DNA of 64,000 nucleotides from Falsiroseomonas tokyonensis (GTDB lineage Bacteria; Pseudomonadota; Alphaproteobacteria; Acetobacterales; Acetobacteraceae): contig NZ_JAFNJS010000001.1 of the NCBI RefSeq assembly GCF_019024325.1, positions 1,116,001 to 1,180,000 of the forward strand, in the 5' to 3' direction. Within the stretch, counting starts at the first letter, position 1, and each line of letters opens with the position of its first letter. A program made the translations under genes and the position numbers. The notes beneath the pieces are model-generated. The model was given only the letters and a program-made list of their open reading frames with translations, was not told where the DNA came from and did no database searches. Positions 17,414-26,914 of this stretch are shown piece after piece.

Positions 17414-19074
17414 GTCGCCAGCTCCTCCGGCACCGCGGCGATGCGGTGCCGGCGCAGCCAGGCGGAGAGGCCGGGATCGGCGGTGGCCACGCACAGCGGC
17501 ACGGCCAGGATCATCCCGGCCGTGAAGGGCAGGGCCAGTAGCAGGGCCGGCGCGGAGACCAAAGCGAAGGCCGCCGTCAGCAGCAGGCCGATGGTGCTGT
17601 GCGGCCAGAGCAGGCGGGTGGCGTCGCGCCAGGAGACGCCGCGATCGGTGCGGTTCTGCGGCAGCCAGCCGGGGCGCGCGCCGAAGGGCAGCCGGGCCAG
17701 GAAGAGCGCCTTGTTCAGGTTTGACAGCGGCTCGAACAACTGCATGAAGACCAGCTCCGCCAGCGCCCCGCGCGCGAAGGCCGCGCGCCCGCCATAGGTC
17801 TGCGCAACGCGGCCTTGCAGCAGCACCTGCGCATAACCCGCCAGCTTCGGCGCGAAGTAGCAGAGCCAATGCGCGAAGACGGCCAGCGCCAGTGCGCCCA
17901 TCGGCGTCGCGGCACCACCGCCCGTCAGGCCGTTTGCGGCGGCCAGCAGCAGCGCCAGGGCGTAGAGCGGCGCGCCCAGGAACAGCAGGATCGCCTGCAA
18001 CAACTGCAGCCGCCCGAGCCAGGTCATCCCCGGCAGGCGGAACAGCCACAGGTACTGCATGTTGCCGGCACCCCAGCGTTCGTCGCGGCGCAGGAATTCC
18101 GGCAAGGCGGGGGGATTGGCCTCCTGGCTGCCGTCTTCCGCCGGCAGGCAGCGCACGGCCCAGCCGGCGGATTGCAGCCGCACCGATTCCACCATGTCGT
18201 GGCTGAGGATGCGGCTGCCATCCGGCAGCGCCTCCAGCTTCGCATGGTCGCGGAAGGGGGCGACGCGCAGGATGGCGTTGTGGCCCCAATAGGGGCCGGC
18301 ATCCATTTGCCACCAGGCCTGCCCCGTGGCCCAGGCGCGCATGCCGGCGCGCATGCCGAACTGGAACAGGCGCGGGAAGGCCGCGGTGGCGGGCCGGCCG
18401 ACGATCAGCTGCTGCACGATGCCGAGTTTCGGATCGGCCTCCATGACGGAAACCAAACGCAGCACGGCGCTGGCGCTCATCACGCTGTCGGCGTCGAGGG
18501 TGAGGAAGAAGGCCTCGTCCGTCAGCTGGTGGTCCAGCGCCTCCATCACATTGCCGGCCTTGTAGCCGGCATTGTCAGCGCGGCGGCGGTAGCGGGCGGT
18601 GGGATGCGCGGCGAGGAAGCTTTGCACGGCCGCTTCCTCGGCCGCGACGGCCTGCGGGTCCTGGGTGTCGGAGAGCAGCCAGAGGCGAAAGCGGTCGCCG
18701 GCCCCTTCCGCCTCCAGCTCGCGCAGCAGCCGGGACAGCGGCGGCAGGACCGCTGACATGTCCTCGTTGCGCAGGCAGACGAAAAGTGCGGTGACGGAGT
18801 CGGGCGGGCCGGGGCGCGCGCGGGCCAGCGCCGGCAGCACGGCGGCGGGCGGGTCCGGCGCGCGCAGCAGGATCACCAGCCCCACCAGCGCATTCGCCGC
18901 GGACAGCGCCGCCCAGGGGGTGGTCAGCGCGAGACAGCCAAAGATCGCCCATTCCAGCGCGCCGATGCCCCCGGGCCACAGCGCGCGCAGCGTGAGGACC
19001 AGCAGCAGCGCCGCGATCGCTGCGACCAGCAGGGCAAAGAGGCTTCGGCGGAGCAGGGGCGATTCGGCAGTCAT
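17410..19074 (-). CDS. opgH: OpgH/MdoH-like glucan biosynthesis glucosyltransferase
   Basis: 554 residues. Two N-terminal membrane helices precede a GT2 domain with VCLRNED, NAGYKAGNV, TLDADSVM (metal-binding DAD) and RDERWGAGNMQ, then several C-terminal helices. This is the inner-membrane beta-glucosyltransferase that makes osmoregulated periplasmic glucans. It is shorter than enterobacterial OpgH (~850), which is common in alphaproteobacteria. No opgG or opgD partner is adjacent. It is convergent with the hydrolase gene. Confidence 0.85.
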   Translation of the reverse strand: MTAESPLLRRSLFALLVAAIAALLLVLTLRALWPGGIGALEWAIFGCLALTTPWAALSAANALVGLVILLRAPDPPAAVLPALARARPGPPDSVTALFVCLRNEDMSAVLPPLSRLLRELEAEGAGDRFRLWLLSDTQDPQAVAAEEAAVQSFLAAHPTARYRRRADNAGYKAGNVMEALDHQLTDEAFFLTLDADSVMSASAVLRLVSVMEADPKLGIVQQLIVGRPATAAFPRLFQFGMRAGMRAWATGQAWWQMDAGPYWGHNAILRVAPFRDHAKLEALPDGSRILSHDMVESVRLQSAGWAVRCLPAEDGSQEANPPALPEFLRRDERWGAGNMQYLWLFRLPGMTWLGRLQLLQAILLFLGAPLYALALLLAAANGLTGGGAATPMGALALAVFAHWLCYFAPKLAGYAQVLLQGRVAQTYGGRAAFARGALAELVFMQLFEPLSNLNKALFLARLPFGARPGWLPQNRTDRGVSWRDATRLLWPHSTIGLLLTAAFALVSAPALLLALPFTAGMILAVPLCVATADPGLSAWLRRHRIAAVPEELAT

Positions 19075-19105
19075 CCCCCAGTCCTGTCGCCCGATGATGG
19101 CGCCG

Positions 19106-19879
19106 TTACGGCGAGAGCGGCAGCCCCGCCTGCGCCAGCCGCAGCGCCGCCACCGAAAGCCCCGCCCAGGCGAGGCTGGCGGCCGTCACCGGCCAGGCTC
19201 CGGCGCGGGTCAGCAGCCAGAAGCCGGGCAGGGCCTGCATGGCGTGGATCGCGAGGAAATGCGCCACCCGCAGGTCGCCGCCATCGCGCGCCCAGAAGAA
19301 GGGCGGCAGGCCCGGCGTGCCGCTGCCGCCGACCAGCGGGCTGCCGGCGCCGCCCATGGCGAAGCCGGTGACGCCGCCCAGCACCCCCGCCACCAGCAGC
19401 CCGAGCCCCACCGCCAGCCGCCAGGCCCGCGGCTGGCCCGCATCCCCGCGCCACAGCACCAGCAGGCCGAGCAGCGCGGCCATGGCCACCAGCAGCGCCG
19501 CGCCCAGCCCCATCAGGCTGAACATCAACTGGCCGAGGGGATCCTCGGCAAAATGGCTGGGCAGGCCGGCCGCCGCGCGCCAGGTGATCCAGACCTGCTC
19601 GAAACCCGCCGCCCCCAGCGTCACCCATAGCACCAGCCCCGCCAGCACGCCGCGCCGCGCCGCCGGCGCCAGCACGCCCCAGGCCCAGGCGAGCGTCCAG
19701 AACCAGGGGATGAAGGAGGCGGCGAATTTGGCCGGCTTGGTCCAGACGGAGACGCCATGGATCTGCCGCCCGTCCAGCGCCATGGCGGCCAGGCTGAAGG
19801 CCAGGAACCCCAGCGCCACCCAGCCGGCCCAGGCCAGCAGCCTATGGCGGCGGTGCAGCTCCGCGACCAGCGCCCTCAT
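19106..19879 (-). CDS. Conserved membrane protein of unknown function
   Basis: 257 residues with about seven hydrophobic helices and no recognised catalytic motif. Notable polar patches are DGRQIHGVSVWTKPAKFAAS after the first helix and GSPLVGGSGTPGLPPFFW. ATG 19879 overlaps the ABA4-like stop (ATGA), so the two are co-translated. I do not recognise the family. Linkage to the ABA4-like gene and to a TetR regulator suggests a small membrane or pigment-related function, which is speculative. Confidence 0.7.
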   Translation of the reverse strand: MRALVAELHRRHRLLAWAGWVALGFLAFSLAAMALDGRQIHGVSVWTKPAKFAASFIPWFWTLAWAWGVLAPAARRGVLAGLVLWVTLGAAGFEQVWITWRAAAGLPSHFAEDPLGQLMFSLMGLGAALLVAMAALLGLLVLWRGDAGQPRAWRLAVGLGLLVAGVLGGVTGFAMGGAGSPLVGGSGTPGLPPFFWARDGGDLRVAHFLAIHAMQALPGFWLLTRAGAWPVTAASLAWAGLSVAALRLAQAGLPLSP

Positions 19880-20286
19880 CGCCGCACCAGGCGCAGGCCG
19901 AGGAACAGCAGCAGCCCCGCCGGCCCGGCCAGGAAGGTGGGCGGCAGGCAGAGGCGGATCACCCAGGGGTTCATCCCCTCCGCCGTGCCGCGGCGGCAGA
20001 TCCAGGCGCCGAGGAACAGGTCGAAGGCCAGGTAATGCACCCAGCCGGCCAGCAGCAGGCCCGGGTTGCGGAACAGCGCCGCGACCTCCGCCAGCGATCC
20101 GAAGCCGCCTTCCGCCCCGCCCCAATGGCTGGCCAGCAGCAGGACATAAAGCGCGGCCAGCAGGGCGGGCAAAGCGAGCCCGGCGAGCAGCCAGTTCGCC
20201 CAGCGCCGCCCCGGCGCCAGCAGCAGGGCCAGCCAGCCGGCCATGGCCAAGCTGCCGGCGGCGGAGAAGAGGGTTTCGAGGGGCAC
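19876..20286 (-). CDS. ABA4-like (DUF4281) membrane protein
   Basis: 136 residues with four hydrophobic helices. The block LLAGWVHYLAFDLFLGAWICRR and the later PPTFLAGPAGLLLFLGL are the signature of ABA4-like proteins, named for the plant factor in neoxanthin synthesis; bacterial function is unsettled. GTG 20286 is chosen since GGGAG lies 6 bases upstream; TTG 20301 is also in frame but lies inside the regulatory dyad. First gene of a two-gene operon divergent from the TetR gene. Confidence 0.75.
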   Translation of the reverse strand: MPLETLFSAAGSLAMAGWLALLLAPGRRWANWLLAGLALPALLAALYVLLLASHWGGAEGGFGSLAEVAALFRNPGLLLAGWVHYLAFDLFLGAWICRRGTAEGMNPWVIRLCLPPTFLAGPAGLLLFLGLRLVRR

Positions 20287-20298
20287 GTCCGGCTCCCG

Positions 20299-20348
20299 CA
20301 ACTTGACGTTGGTCAGTCTCTGACTTGGATCTGACCATTGTCAAGTTG
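20299..20348. promoter_or_regulatory. Large dyad (probable TetR operator) between the ABA4-like operon and the TetR gene
   Basis: Left arm 20299-20316 reads CAACTTGAC, two bases, TGGTCAG. The right arm 20331-20348 is its inverted copy; 16 of 18 positions match, around a 14-base centre. The reverse strand of the right arm contains TTGACA, a perfect -35 hexamer pointing to the ABA4-like gene, so occupancy would block transcription. Position and symmetry fit autoregulation by the adjacent TetR protein. Confidence 0.7.
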
Positions 20349-20373
20349 AATCGCCCGGCGCAGAGTTCGCCGC

Positions 20374-21006
20374 ATGTCCGTCACCCCCAAAGCCCGCGGC
20401 CGCCACCACCATGGCGACCTGCGCCGCGCCCTGCTGGATGCGGTGGCCGAGATCGTCCAGGAATCGGGGCCGGAGGCAGTGACGCTGCGCGAATGCGCCC
20501 GCCGCGCCGGCGTTTCCCATTCCGCCGCCACGCCACATTTCGGCGACAAGCGTGGGCTGATGACGGCCTTCGCCACGGAACAGTCGCAGCGGCTGCGCGA
20601 AGCCATGGAGGCCGCCGTGGCGGCGCTGCCGGCGGAAGCCCACCCGGCGGAGCATCTGGCCGCCACCGGCCGCGGCTACATGGCCTTCGTCCGCGACAAT
20701 CCGGCGCATTTCCGCCTGATGTTCCGCACCGACCTGATCGACACGGCGGATCCGGCCTGGGCGGAAGCCTCCAGCCGGGCGCGGGACCCGCTGGATACGG
20801 CGATGCGCGCCTTGGTGCCCGGGGCGGATGACCGCGCCATGCGGGCGCGGCTGGCGCTGGCCTGGGCCGGGGTGCATGGCTTCTGCACCCTGCGGGCGGA
20901 GGCCCCGCGAAGCGACCTCTGGTATCCGCCGCCGCGCGAGGCTGAGGTGGCGGAGGATCTGCTGGCGCTGCTGCTCGCGGCCTGCGCAACGGATCCCTGC
21001 GCTTAG
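20374..21006 (+). CDS. TetR-family transcriptional regulator (WHG-type C-terminal domain)
   Basis: 210 residues. The N-terminal HTH is clear (RRALLDAVAEIV, then TLRECARRAGVSHSAATPHF). The C-terminal part with HPAEHLAATGRGYMAFVRDN and HFRLMFR matches the TetR_C_33/WHG type. It starts 26 bases after the dyad and is divergent from the ABA4-like operon, so autoregulation and control of that operon are likely. The PQQ dehydrogenase follows 54 bases downstream on the same strand and could be co-transcribed. The ligand is unknown. Confidence 0.88.
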   Translation: MSVTPKARGRHHHGDLRRALLDAVAEIVQESGPEAVTLRECARRAGVSHSAATPHFGDKRGLMTAFATEQSQRLREAMEAAVAALPAEAHPAEHLAATGRGYMAFVRDNPAHFRLMFRTDLIDTADPAWAEASSRARDPLDTAMRALVPGADDRAMRARLALAWAGVHGFCTLRAEAPRSDLWYPPPREAEVAEDLLALLLAACATDPCA

Positions 21007-21060
21007 GAAACCTGCGCGGATTGAAGCGTTGGCACCGGGACAGGTCCGGAGGCCACTTTC

Positions 21061-23514
21061 ATGCCACAATCCCCCTCGCTGCTCCTGCCGCGCCTGGTCT
21101 CGGCGATCCTGCTGCTGACCGGCCTGGCCCTGGCGGGCGGCGGCGCCTGGCTGGCGCTGCTCGGCGGGTCCTGGTTCTACCTGCTGGCGGGCCTCGCCCT
21201 GCTGGCCAGCGGCGCCCTGCTCTGGCGTGGCCGGGCCGAGGCGCTGGTGGTCTTCGCGCTGCTCCTGCTCGGAACGCTCGGCTGGGCGATCTGGGAGGTC
21301 GGGCTGGACTGGTGGGCGCTGGCGCCGCGCGGCGGCATGCTGGTGGTGCTGGGCCTGGTCCTGCTGACGCCCTGGGTCACCCGCCCGCTCGGCACCCGCG
21401 CGCGGGCCGGCAGCGGCCTGGCGCTGGGCCTGGTGGTGCTGGCCACCGGCGTCACCGCCGGCATCGCCATGCTGCGCGACCCGCATGCGATCGAGGGCAA
21501 CCTGCCGGACCGCCGCATCGCCGCGGCCCCCGATGGGGTGCCGCCTGGCGAGTGGCACGCCTATGGCCGCAGCGGCCTGGGCCAGCGCTTCTCGCCGCTC
21601 GACCAGATCACGCCGCAGAACATCGCCCGGCTGGAGGTCGCCTGGCAGTATCGCACCGGCGATACGCGCGGCCAGCCGGGGGAACCGCAGGAAACGACCT
21701 TCGAGGTCACCCCCCTGAAGATCGACAACCGCCTGTTCCTCTGCACCCCGCACCAGGCGGTGATCGCGCTGGATGCCACCACAGGCGCCGAGATCTGGCG
21801 CTACCGCCCCACCATCCTGAACGACCTGGCGCTGCAGCACCTGACCTGCCGCGGCCTGTCCTGGCTTTCGGCCGCCGAGGCCGCGGCCCCCGCCACGCCG
21901 CCCCGGCCGCTGGACCCCGCGCGCCAGGCCGACGCCCGCGCCGCCGTGCCGAACCTGCCCATCGCCACCGGCGGCGGCACGCCGAGCGTCGATTGCGGCG
22001 CCCGCCTGTTCATGCCGACGGCCGATGGCCGCGTCATCGCGCTGGACCCCGCCACCGGCGCCGTCTGCCGCAACTTCGGCGATGGCACGGGGCAGATCAA
22101 TCTCTGGGCCAACATGCCCAACCCGCGGCCGGGCGGGTACTACTCCACCTCCCCGCCCGTGGTGGCCAATGGCGTGCTCGTCATCGGCGGCACCGTGCTC
22201 GACAACGTCTCCACCACCGAGCAGTCCGGCGTCATCCGCGGCTACGACGCGCGCAGCGGCGCCCTGGTCTGGAACTGGGATTCCGGCGCGCCGGACACGA
22301 CCGCGCCGATCCCGCCGGAGGCGACCTACACCGCCAATTCGCCCAATGCCTGGTCGATCCTCAGCGTCGATGCGACGCTCGGCCTCGTCTACGTCCCGCT
22401 CGGCAACCAGCCACCGGACCAGTTCGGCGGCAACCGCAGCCCGGCGGTGGAGCGCTTCTCCTCCTCCGTCGTGGCACTGGACCTGACGGATGGCAGCCTG
22501 CGCTGGGTCTTCCAGACCGTGCACCACGACCTCTGGGACTACGACGTCCCCTCCCAGCCGACGCTGGTCGACCTGACCATCGGTGGCCAGACGGTGCCGG
22601 CCCTGGTGCAGCCGACCAAGCAGGGCGAGCTCTACGTCCTCGACCGTCGCACCGGCGCGCCCCTGCTGCCGGTGCGCGAGGTGCCCGCCCCGCAGGGCGC
22701 CGCGCCGGGCGACACCACCGCCCCCACCCAGCCCGTCTCCACCCTGTCCTTCGACCCGCCGATGCTGCGCGGGCGGGACATGTGGGGGGCCACGCTGGTC
22801 GACCAACTGGCCTGCCGCATCCAGCTGCGTCGCCTGCGCTACGAGGGCCGCTACACGCCGCCCTCGCTGCAGGGCTCCATCGTCTACCCCGGCAATTTCG
22901 GCGTCTTCAACTGGGGCGGCATCGCCGTGGACCCGGAACGACAGATCGCCTTCACCACGCCAGCCTACCTCGCCTTCGTCTCCCGCCTCATCCCGCGCGA
23001 GAACGCCACGGAGCTCTACGTCCAGGGCGGCAGCCCGCCGCCGGGCGCACTGCCCGCACTGAATGAGAATTTCGGCACACCCTATGCCGTGGAACTCAAG
23101 CCCTTCCTGTCACCCATCGGCCTGCCCTGCCAGCAGCCGCCCTGGGGCTATGTCGCGGGGGCGGACCTGACGGATGGCCGGATCGCCTGGAAGCACCGCA
23201 ACGGCACCGTGCGCGACCTGACGCCCCTGCCGCTGCCCTTCCGCATGGGCGTGCCCGATCTCGGCGGCCCGATCATGACCCGCGGCGGCGTTGCCTTCGC
23301 CTCCGGCACGCTGGACAACTTCGTGCGCGGCTACGACGTGACGACCGGCGCACAGATCTGGGAATCCCGCCTGCCAGCCGGCGGCCAGGCCACCCCCATG
23401 ACCTACACCGGCACCGACAACCGCCAATACCTGCTCGTCATCGCCGGCGGCCACGGCTCCCTCGGCACCACCGCAGGCGACTACGTCATCGCCTATGCGC
23501 TGCCGGGGCGGTGA
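21061..23514 (+). CDS. Membrane-bound PQQ-dependent dehydrogenase (glucose/quinate/shikimate family)
   Basis: 817 residues. Five N-terminal helices (about 8-140) anchor the protein; an eight-bladed quinoprotein propeller follows, starting WHAYGRSGLGQRFSPLDQI. Later blocks include VFQTVHHDLWDYDVPSQP, a hallmark of this family, and FNWGGIAVD. Such enzymes oxidise sugars or cyclic polyols in the periplasm and pass electrons to ubiquinone. Glucose versus quinate or shikimate cannot be decided. GGAGG lies 8 bases before ATG 21061. PQQ synthesis genes are not in the window. Confidence 0.9.
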   Translation: MPQSPSLLLPRLVSAILLLTGLALAGGGAWLALLGGSWFYLLAGLALLASGALLWRGRAEALVVFALLLLGTLGWAIWEVGLDWWALAPRGGMLVVLGLVLLTPWVTRPLGTRARAGSGLALGLVVLATGVTAGIAMLRDPHAIEGNLPDRRIAAAPDGVPPGEWHAYGRSGLGQRFSPLDQITPQNIARLEVAWQYRTGDTRGQPGEPQETTFEVTPLKIDNRLFLCTPHQAVIALDATTGAEIWRYRPTILNDLALQHLTCRGLSWLSAAEAAAPATPPRPLDPARQADARAAVPNLPIATGGGTPSVDCGARLFMPTADGRVIALDPATGAVCRNFGDGTGQINLWANMPNPRPGGYYSTSPPVVANGVLVIGGTVLDNVSTTEQSGVIRGYDARSGALVWNWDSGAPDTTAPIPPEATYTANSPNAWSILSVDATLGLVYVPLGNQPPDQFGGNRSPAVERFSSSVVALDLTDGSLRWVFQTVHHDLWDYDVPSQPTLVDLTIGGQTVPALVQPTKQGELYVLDRRTGAPLLPVREVPAPQGAAPGDTTAPTQPVSTLSFDPPMLRGRDMWGATLVDQLACRIQLRRLRYEGRYTPPSLQGSIVYPGNFGVFNWGGIAVDPERQIAFTTPAYLAFVSRLIPRENATELYVQGGSPPPGALPALNENFGTPYAVELKPFLSPIGLPCQQPPWGYVAGADLTDGRIAWKHRNGTVRDLTPLPLPFRMGVPDLGGPIMTRGGVAFASGTLDNFVRGYDVTTGAQIWESRLPAGGQATPMTYTGTDNRQYLLVIAGGHGSLGTTAGDYVIAYALPGR

Positions 23515-23762
23515 GAGGGTGCGCGGGTGATTGCAGGGGGACGCTGTCCCCCTGCACCCCCTGCCAGGAGGCAGAGGCCTCCTGGACCTCAGGACCTTTG
23601 AGCAGGAATGGAGAGGGGGCCAGCGGTACCGCAGATCATGCGGTCGCTCCGGCCCCCTCTCCATTCCTGCTCATGATTCAAGGGTTCCAAGGGGCCACTG
23701 CCCCTTGGCGGGAGGGTGCAGGGAGGGCGGAGCCCTCCTTGCAAACCACCCGCGGCACCCTC
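23515..23762. repeat. Composite palindromic element, copy 2
   Basis: 248 bp between two convergent stop codons, touching both. Terminal inverted repeats begin GAGGGTG on the left and, reversed, TGAGGGTG on the right. Hairpin A (23532-23556) is identical to copy 1 over 25 bases. Next are arms CCAGGAGGC (23564-23585), a central stem with perfect 22-base arms (23600-23621 and 23651-23672), arms CCAAGGGGC (23687-23708) and a last hairpin (23722-23738). The order of the second and fourth hairpins, with their linkers, is reversed relative to copy 1. It may act as a two-way terminator. Confidence 0.87.
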
Positions 23763-25257
23763 ACGCCATCCGGCGCAGCCAGGCGGCGTAGAGGCGGGGG
23801 CCGGCGAGGGCGGCGATGGCGATGAGCAGGATGACCAGGCTGATGGGGCGGGTGACGAAGACGGTCCAGTCGCCTTGGCTGATGGTGAGCGCCTGGCGCA
23901 TGGCTTGTTCGGCCATCGGGCCCAGGATCATGCCGATGACCACGGGCGCCACCGGGAAGTCGAAGCGGCGCATGAACATGGCGATGATGCCGATGCCGTA
24001 GAGCAGCACGAGGTCGATGACGGAGTTGCTGATGCCGTAGGTGCCGATCGTCGCGAAGACGAGGATGCCGGCGTAGAGCTGGGGTTGTGGGATTTTCAGG
24101 ATGCGCGCCCAGAGGCCGACGAGGGGCAGGTTCAGCACCACCAGCATGACGTTGGCGATGAACAGGCTGGCGATCAGGGTCCAGACCAGGTCGGCCTGGG
24201 TGGTGAAGAGCAGGGGGCCGGGCTGGATGCCGTAGGATTGGAAGGCGGAGAGCATGATGGCGGCGGTGGCGCTGGTCGGCAGGCCGAGGGTGAGCATCGG
24301 CACCAGCACGCCGGCGGCGGCGGCGTTGTTGGCGGCTTCCGGGCCGGCCACGCCTTCGATGGCGCCGGTGGTGCCGAATTCCTTTTCATGTTCCGGGCGC
24401 ACCAGCTTCCGTTCCATGAAGTAGCTCAGCATGGTCGGCATTTCGGTGCCGCCGGCGGGCATGACGCCGAAGGGAAAGCCCAGGCCGGCGCCGCGGATCC
24501 AGGGCCAGAAGGAGCGTTTCCAGTCGGACTTGCTCATCATGATGCTGCCGACGTGGCGCACTTCGACGGGGCCTTCGACGTAGCGCCAGGCGAGGTAGAG
24601 GGTCTCGCCCACGGCAAAGAGGGCGACGGCGACGAGGACGACGTTCACCCCGTCCAGCAGTTCGGGCACGCCGAAGGTCAGGCGCGGCTGGCCGGTCTGC
24701 AGGTCGACGCCGACGAGGCCGAGCAGTAGGCCGAAGCCGAGGCTGGTGAGGCCGCGCAGCGCGGAGCCGCCGAGCACGGCGGAGACGGTGACGAAGCAGA
24801 GCACCATCAGCATGAAGTACTCGGCCGGACCGAGCTTCAGCGCGAGCTCGACGACGATGGGCCCGAGGAAGGCGATGCCGATGGTGCCCACCGTGCCGGC
24901 CACGAAGCTGCCGATGGCGGAGGTGGCCAGCGCCGGGCCGGCGCGCCCGTTCCGCGCCATCTTCGCCCCTTCGAGCGCGGTGATGATGGAGCCCGACTCA
25001 CCCGGCGTGTTCAGCAGGATGGAGGTGGTGGAGCCGCCATACATCGCGCCGTAGAAGATGCCGCAGAACAGGATGAAGGCGCCGGTGGCGGAGACGCTGA
25101 AGGTGATCGGCAGCAGCAGCGCGATGGTCAGCGCCGGGCCGATGCCGGGCAGCACGCCGATGGCGGTGCCGAGGAAGCAGCCGAGCAGCGCCCAGCCGAG
25201 GTTGGACAGCGACAGCGCATGGCTGAAGCCGAGTGTCAGGCCCTCGATCGCACCCAT
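23761..25257 (-). CDS. tctA: Tripartite tricarboxylate transporter, large permease TctA
   Basis: 498 residues with about twelve helices. The family signatures [17 protein letters not shown] near residue 40 and [15 protein letters not shown] near residue 80 are intact, as is [13 protein letters not shown] in the second half. With TctB and the receptor TctC it moves carboxylates across the inner membrane by ion gradient. TctA shares one base with the tctB stop (TGATG). Its own stop codon lies at the end of the palindromic element. Confidence 0.95.
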   Translation of the reverse strand: MGAIEGLTLGFSHALSLSNLGWALLGCFLGTAIGVLPGIGPALTIALLLPITFSVSATGAFILFCGIFYGAMYGGSTTSILLNTPGESGSIITALEGAKMARNGRAGPALATSAIGSFVAGTVGTIGIAFLGPIVVELALKLGPAEYFMLMVLCFVTVSAVLGGSALRGLTSLGFGLLLGLVGVDLQTGQPRLTFGVPELLDGVNVVLVAVALFAVGETLYLAWRYVEGPVEVRHVGSIMMSKSDWKRSFWPWIRGAGLGFPFGVMPAGGTEMPTMLSYFMERKLVRPEHEKEFGTTGAIEGVAGPEAANNAAAAGVLVPMLTLGLPTSATAAIMLSAFQSYGIQPGPLLFTTQADLVWTLIASLFIANVMLVVLNLPLVGLWARILKIPQPQLYAGILVFATIGTYGISNSVIDLVLLYGIGIIAMFMRRFDFPVAPVVIGMILGPMAEQAMRQALTISQGDWTVFVTRPISLVILLIAIAALAGPRLYAAWLRRMA

Positions 25258-25772
25258 CAGCCGGGGTCTCCGAAGACCAGCGTTTCCACCACGCCCGCGC
25301 CGATGTTCACGCCGAGCCCTTTCACGAAAAGCCCGTAGGCGGACAGCGCGACGATGAAGGCGATGACCAGGTTGCGCAGGAAGGCGCGCGACCCGAAGGC
25401 GGCGGCGACCAGCACGAATTGCGCGGTGGCGGCGATGGTGAAGCCCAGCGGCTCGATCAGCACCAGGTTGGCCAGCAGGCCCGCCAGCAGCAGGCCGAGC
25501 GCGCGCGGGTTCAGCGGCGCCGCGTCCTGCAGCTCCTCGATATCCTGCGACCAGCCGCCGCGGATCGCGACGGTGGTCAGCCCGATGCCGAGGCCGACGA
25601 GGCAGGCGGAGACCAGGTAGGGCACCACCTTCGGCCCGACCTGCGCGTAGATGGGCGAGGTCGGGATGATGACGGTCTGCCAGAGGGAGAGCAGACCGAC
25701 GCCCAGCACGAACAGCGCCGCGGCAAGATCGGGGCCCGAATGGAGGCCGCGGCGGGCCGTGCTGGCGTTCAT
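25257..25772 (-). CDS. tctB: Tripartite tricarboxylate transporter, small permease TctB
   Basis: 171 residues with four helices, typical of TctB: an N-terminal helix ([20 protein letters not shown]), then [21 protein letters not shown] and a hydrophobic C-terminal half. It is the small membrane partner of TctA. Stop and start overlap with tctA by one base, and it follows tctC with a one-base gap, so the three genes form one operon in the order C-B-A. Confidence 0.93.
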   Translation of the reverse strand: MNASTARRGLHSGPDLAAALFVLGVGLLSLWQTVIIPTSPIYAQVGPKVVPYLVSACLVGLGIGLTTVAIRGGWSQDIEELQDAAPLNPRALGLLLAGLLANLVLIEPLGFTIAATAQFVLVAAAFGSRAFLRNLVIAFIVALSAYGLFVKGLGVNIGAGVVETLVFGDPG

Positions 25773-25773
25773 G

Positions 25774-26757
25774 TCAGCTCGCCAGGCCGATGTCGCGCAG
25801 AACCTGCTCGGTCTCGGCGTGGTCGCGGGTCAGGAACTGGGCGAAGGCGTCGCCGGTCAGAAAGGCGTCGTCCCAGCCGCGGGTGGTCAGGATCTCGCGC
25901 CAGGCCGGGCTGGCATGCACGGCGGTGACGTAGTCGACCAGCGCGCGGGTCTGCGCGGCATTGATGCCGGGGGCGCCGAACAGGCCGCGCCAATTGCCCA
26001 TGACGATGTCGATGCCGCTTTCCTTCAGCGTCGGCACGCCGTCCAGGCTGCGCGTCTCGCCGGTGGTGGCCAACGCCCGCATGCGGCCGGCCTTCACCTG
26101 CTCGGCGAATTCGGAGACGCCGGAAATGCCGGCCTTCACCTGCGCGCCCAGGATCGCCGCCTGGGCCGGACCGCCGCCGGCAAACGCCACGTAGCTGGCT
26201 TCCCGCGCGTTGCGGCCCAGCGACTTCAGCATCAGGCCGAGGATGATGTGGTCGATGCCGCCGGCGCTGCCGCCGGCCACCGAGGTGCCGCCGGGATTCG
26301 CCTTCAGCGCATCGGTGAAGTCGGACAGCTTCTGGAACTCGCTGCTGGCGGGCACCACGATGATGCCGGGCTCCGTCGTCATGCGCGCCACCGGCACCAC
26401 GTCGCGGATGCTGACCGGGGTGCGGTTGGTGATGCCGGCGCCGACCATCACGGCGCCGCCCACCATCAGGGCGTTCGGGCGGCCGCGGCGCTGGCTGATG
26501 AAGCGGGGCAGGCCCACCATGCCGCCGGCGCCGCCGACATTCTCGAACTGGAAGCTGCCGACCAGGTTCGCGGCGCGGGAGGCCTGTTCCAGCGCCCGGC
26601 CCAGCCCGTCCCAGCCGCCGCCGGGGCCGGCGGGGACGAAGACGAACAGGCTCTCGAAGCGCTGCTGCGCCAAGGCGGGGCGGCCGAGCAGGCCGGCCCC
26701 AAGGCCCGATGCAGCCAGGCCGGCGGTGGCGGCGATCAGGGTACGGCGGCTTGTCAT
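25774..26757 (-). CDS. tctC: Tripartite tricarboxylate transporter substrate-binding protein TctC
   Basis: 327 residues with a Tat-like signal (TSRRTLIAATAG, ending ALAQ). The periplasmic receptor shows VFVPAGPGGGWD, the ligand-loop block near the mature N-terminus, and VAGGSAGGIDHIILGLM. It is the only Bug/TctC protein in the window encoded with its own TctA and TctB. GGAGG lies 5 bases before the ATG. Substrate is probably a carboxylate such as a tricarboxylate; specificity cannot be read. Confidence 0.93.
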   Translation of the reverse strand: MTSRRTLIAATAGLAASGLGAGLLGRPALAQQRFESLFVFVPAGPGGGWDGLGRALEQASRAANLVGSFQFENVGGAGGMVGLPRFISQRRGRPNALMVGGAVMVGAGITNRTPVSIRDVVPVARMTTEPGIIVVPASSEFQKLSDFTDALKANPGGTSVAGGSAGGIDHIILGLMLKSLGRNAREASYVAFAGGGPAQAAILGAQVKAGISGVSEFAEQVKAGRMRALATTGETRSLDGVPTLKESGIDIVMGNWRGLFGAPGINAAQTRALVDYVTAVHASPAWREILTTRGWDDAFLTGDAFAQFLTRDHAETEQVLRDIGLAS

Positions 26758-26914
26758 GTTTCCTCCAATGGGCGCATTCCGAAGGCCACCTTAATCAGCC
26801 GCCCGCCGCGCCGGAAGTCCGGCGACCGGGGCGGTGGCCGCGGCCGAGGAACCTTGCCTATTCGTCACGCGTCCTGCTGCTGCCGCCGCTGATTTCGCGC
26901 AAGGAGCCGCCTTG

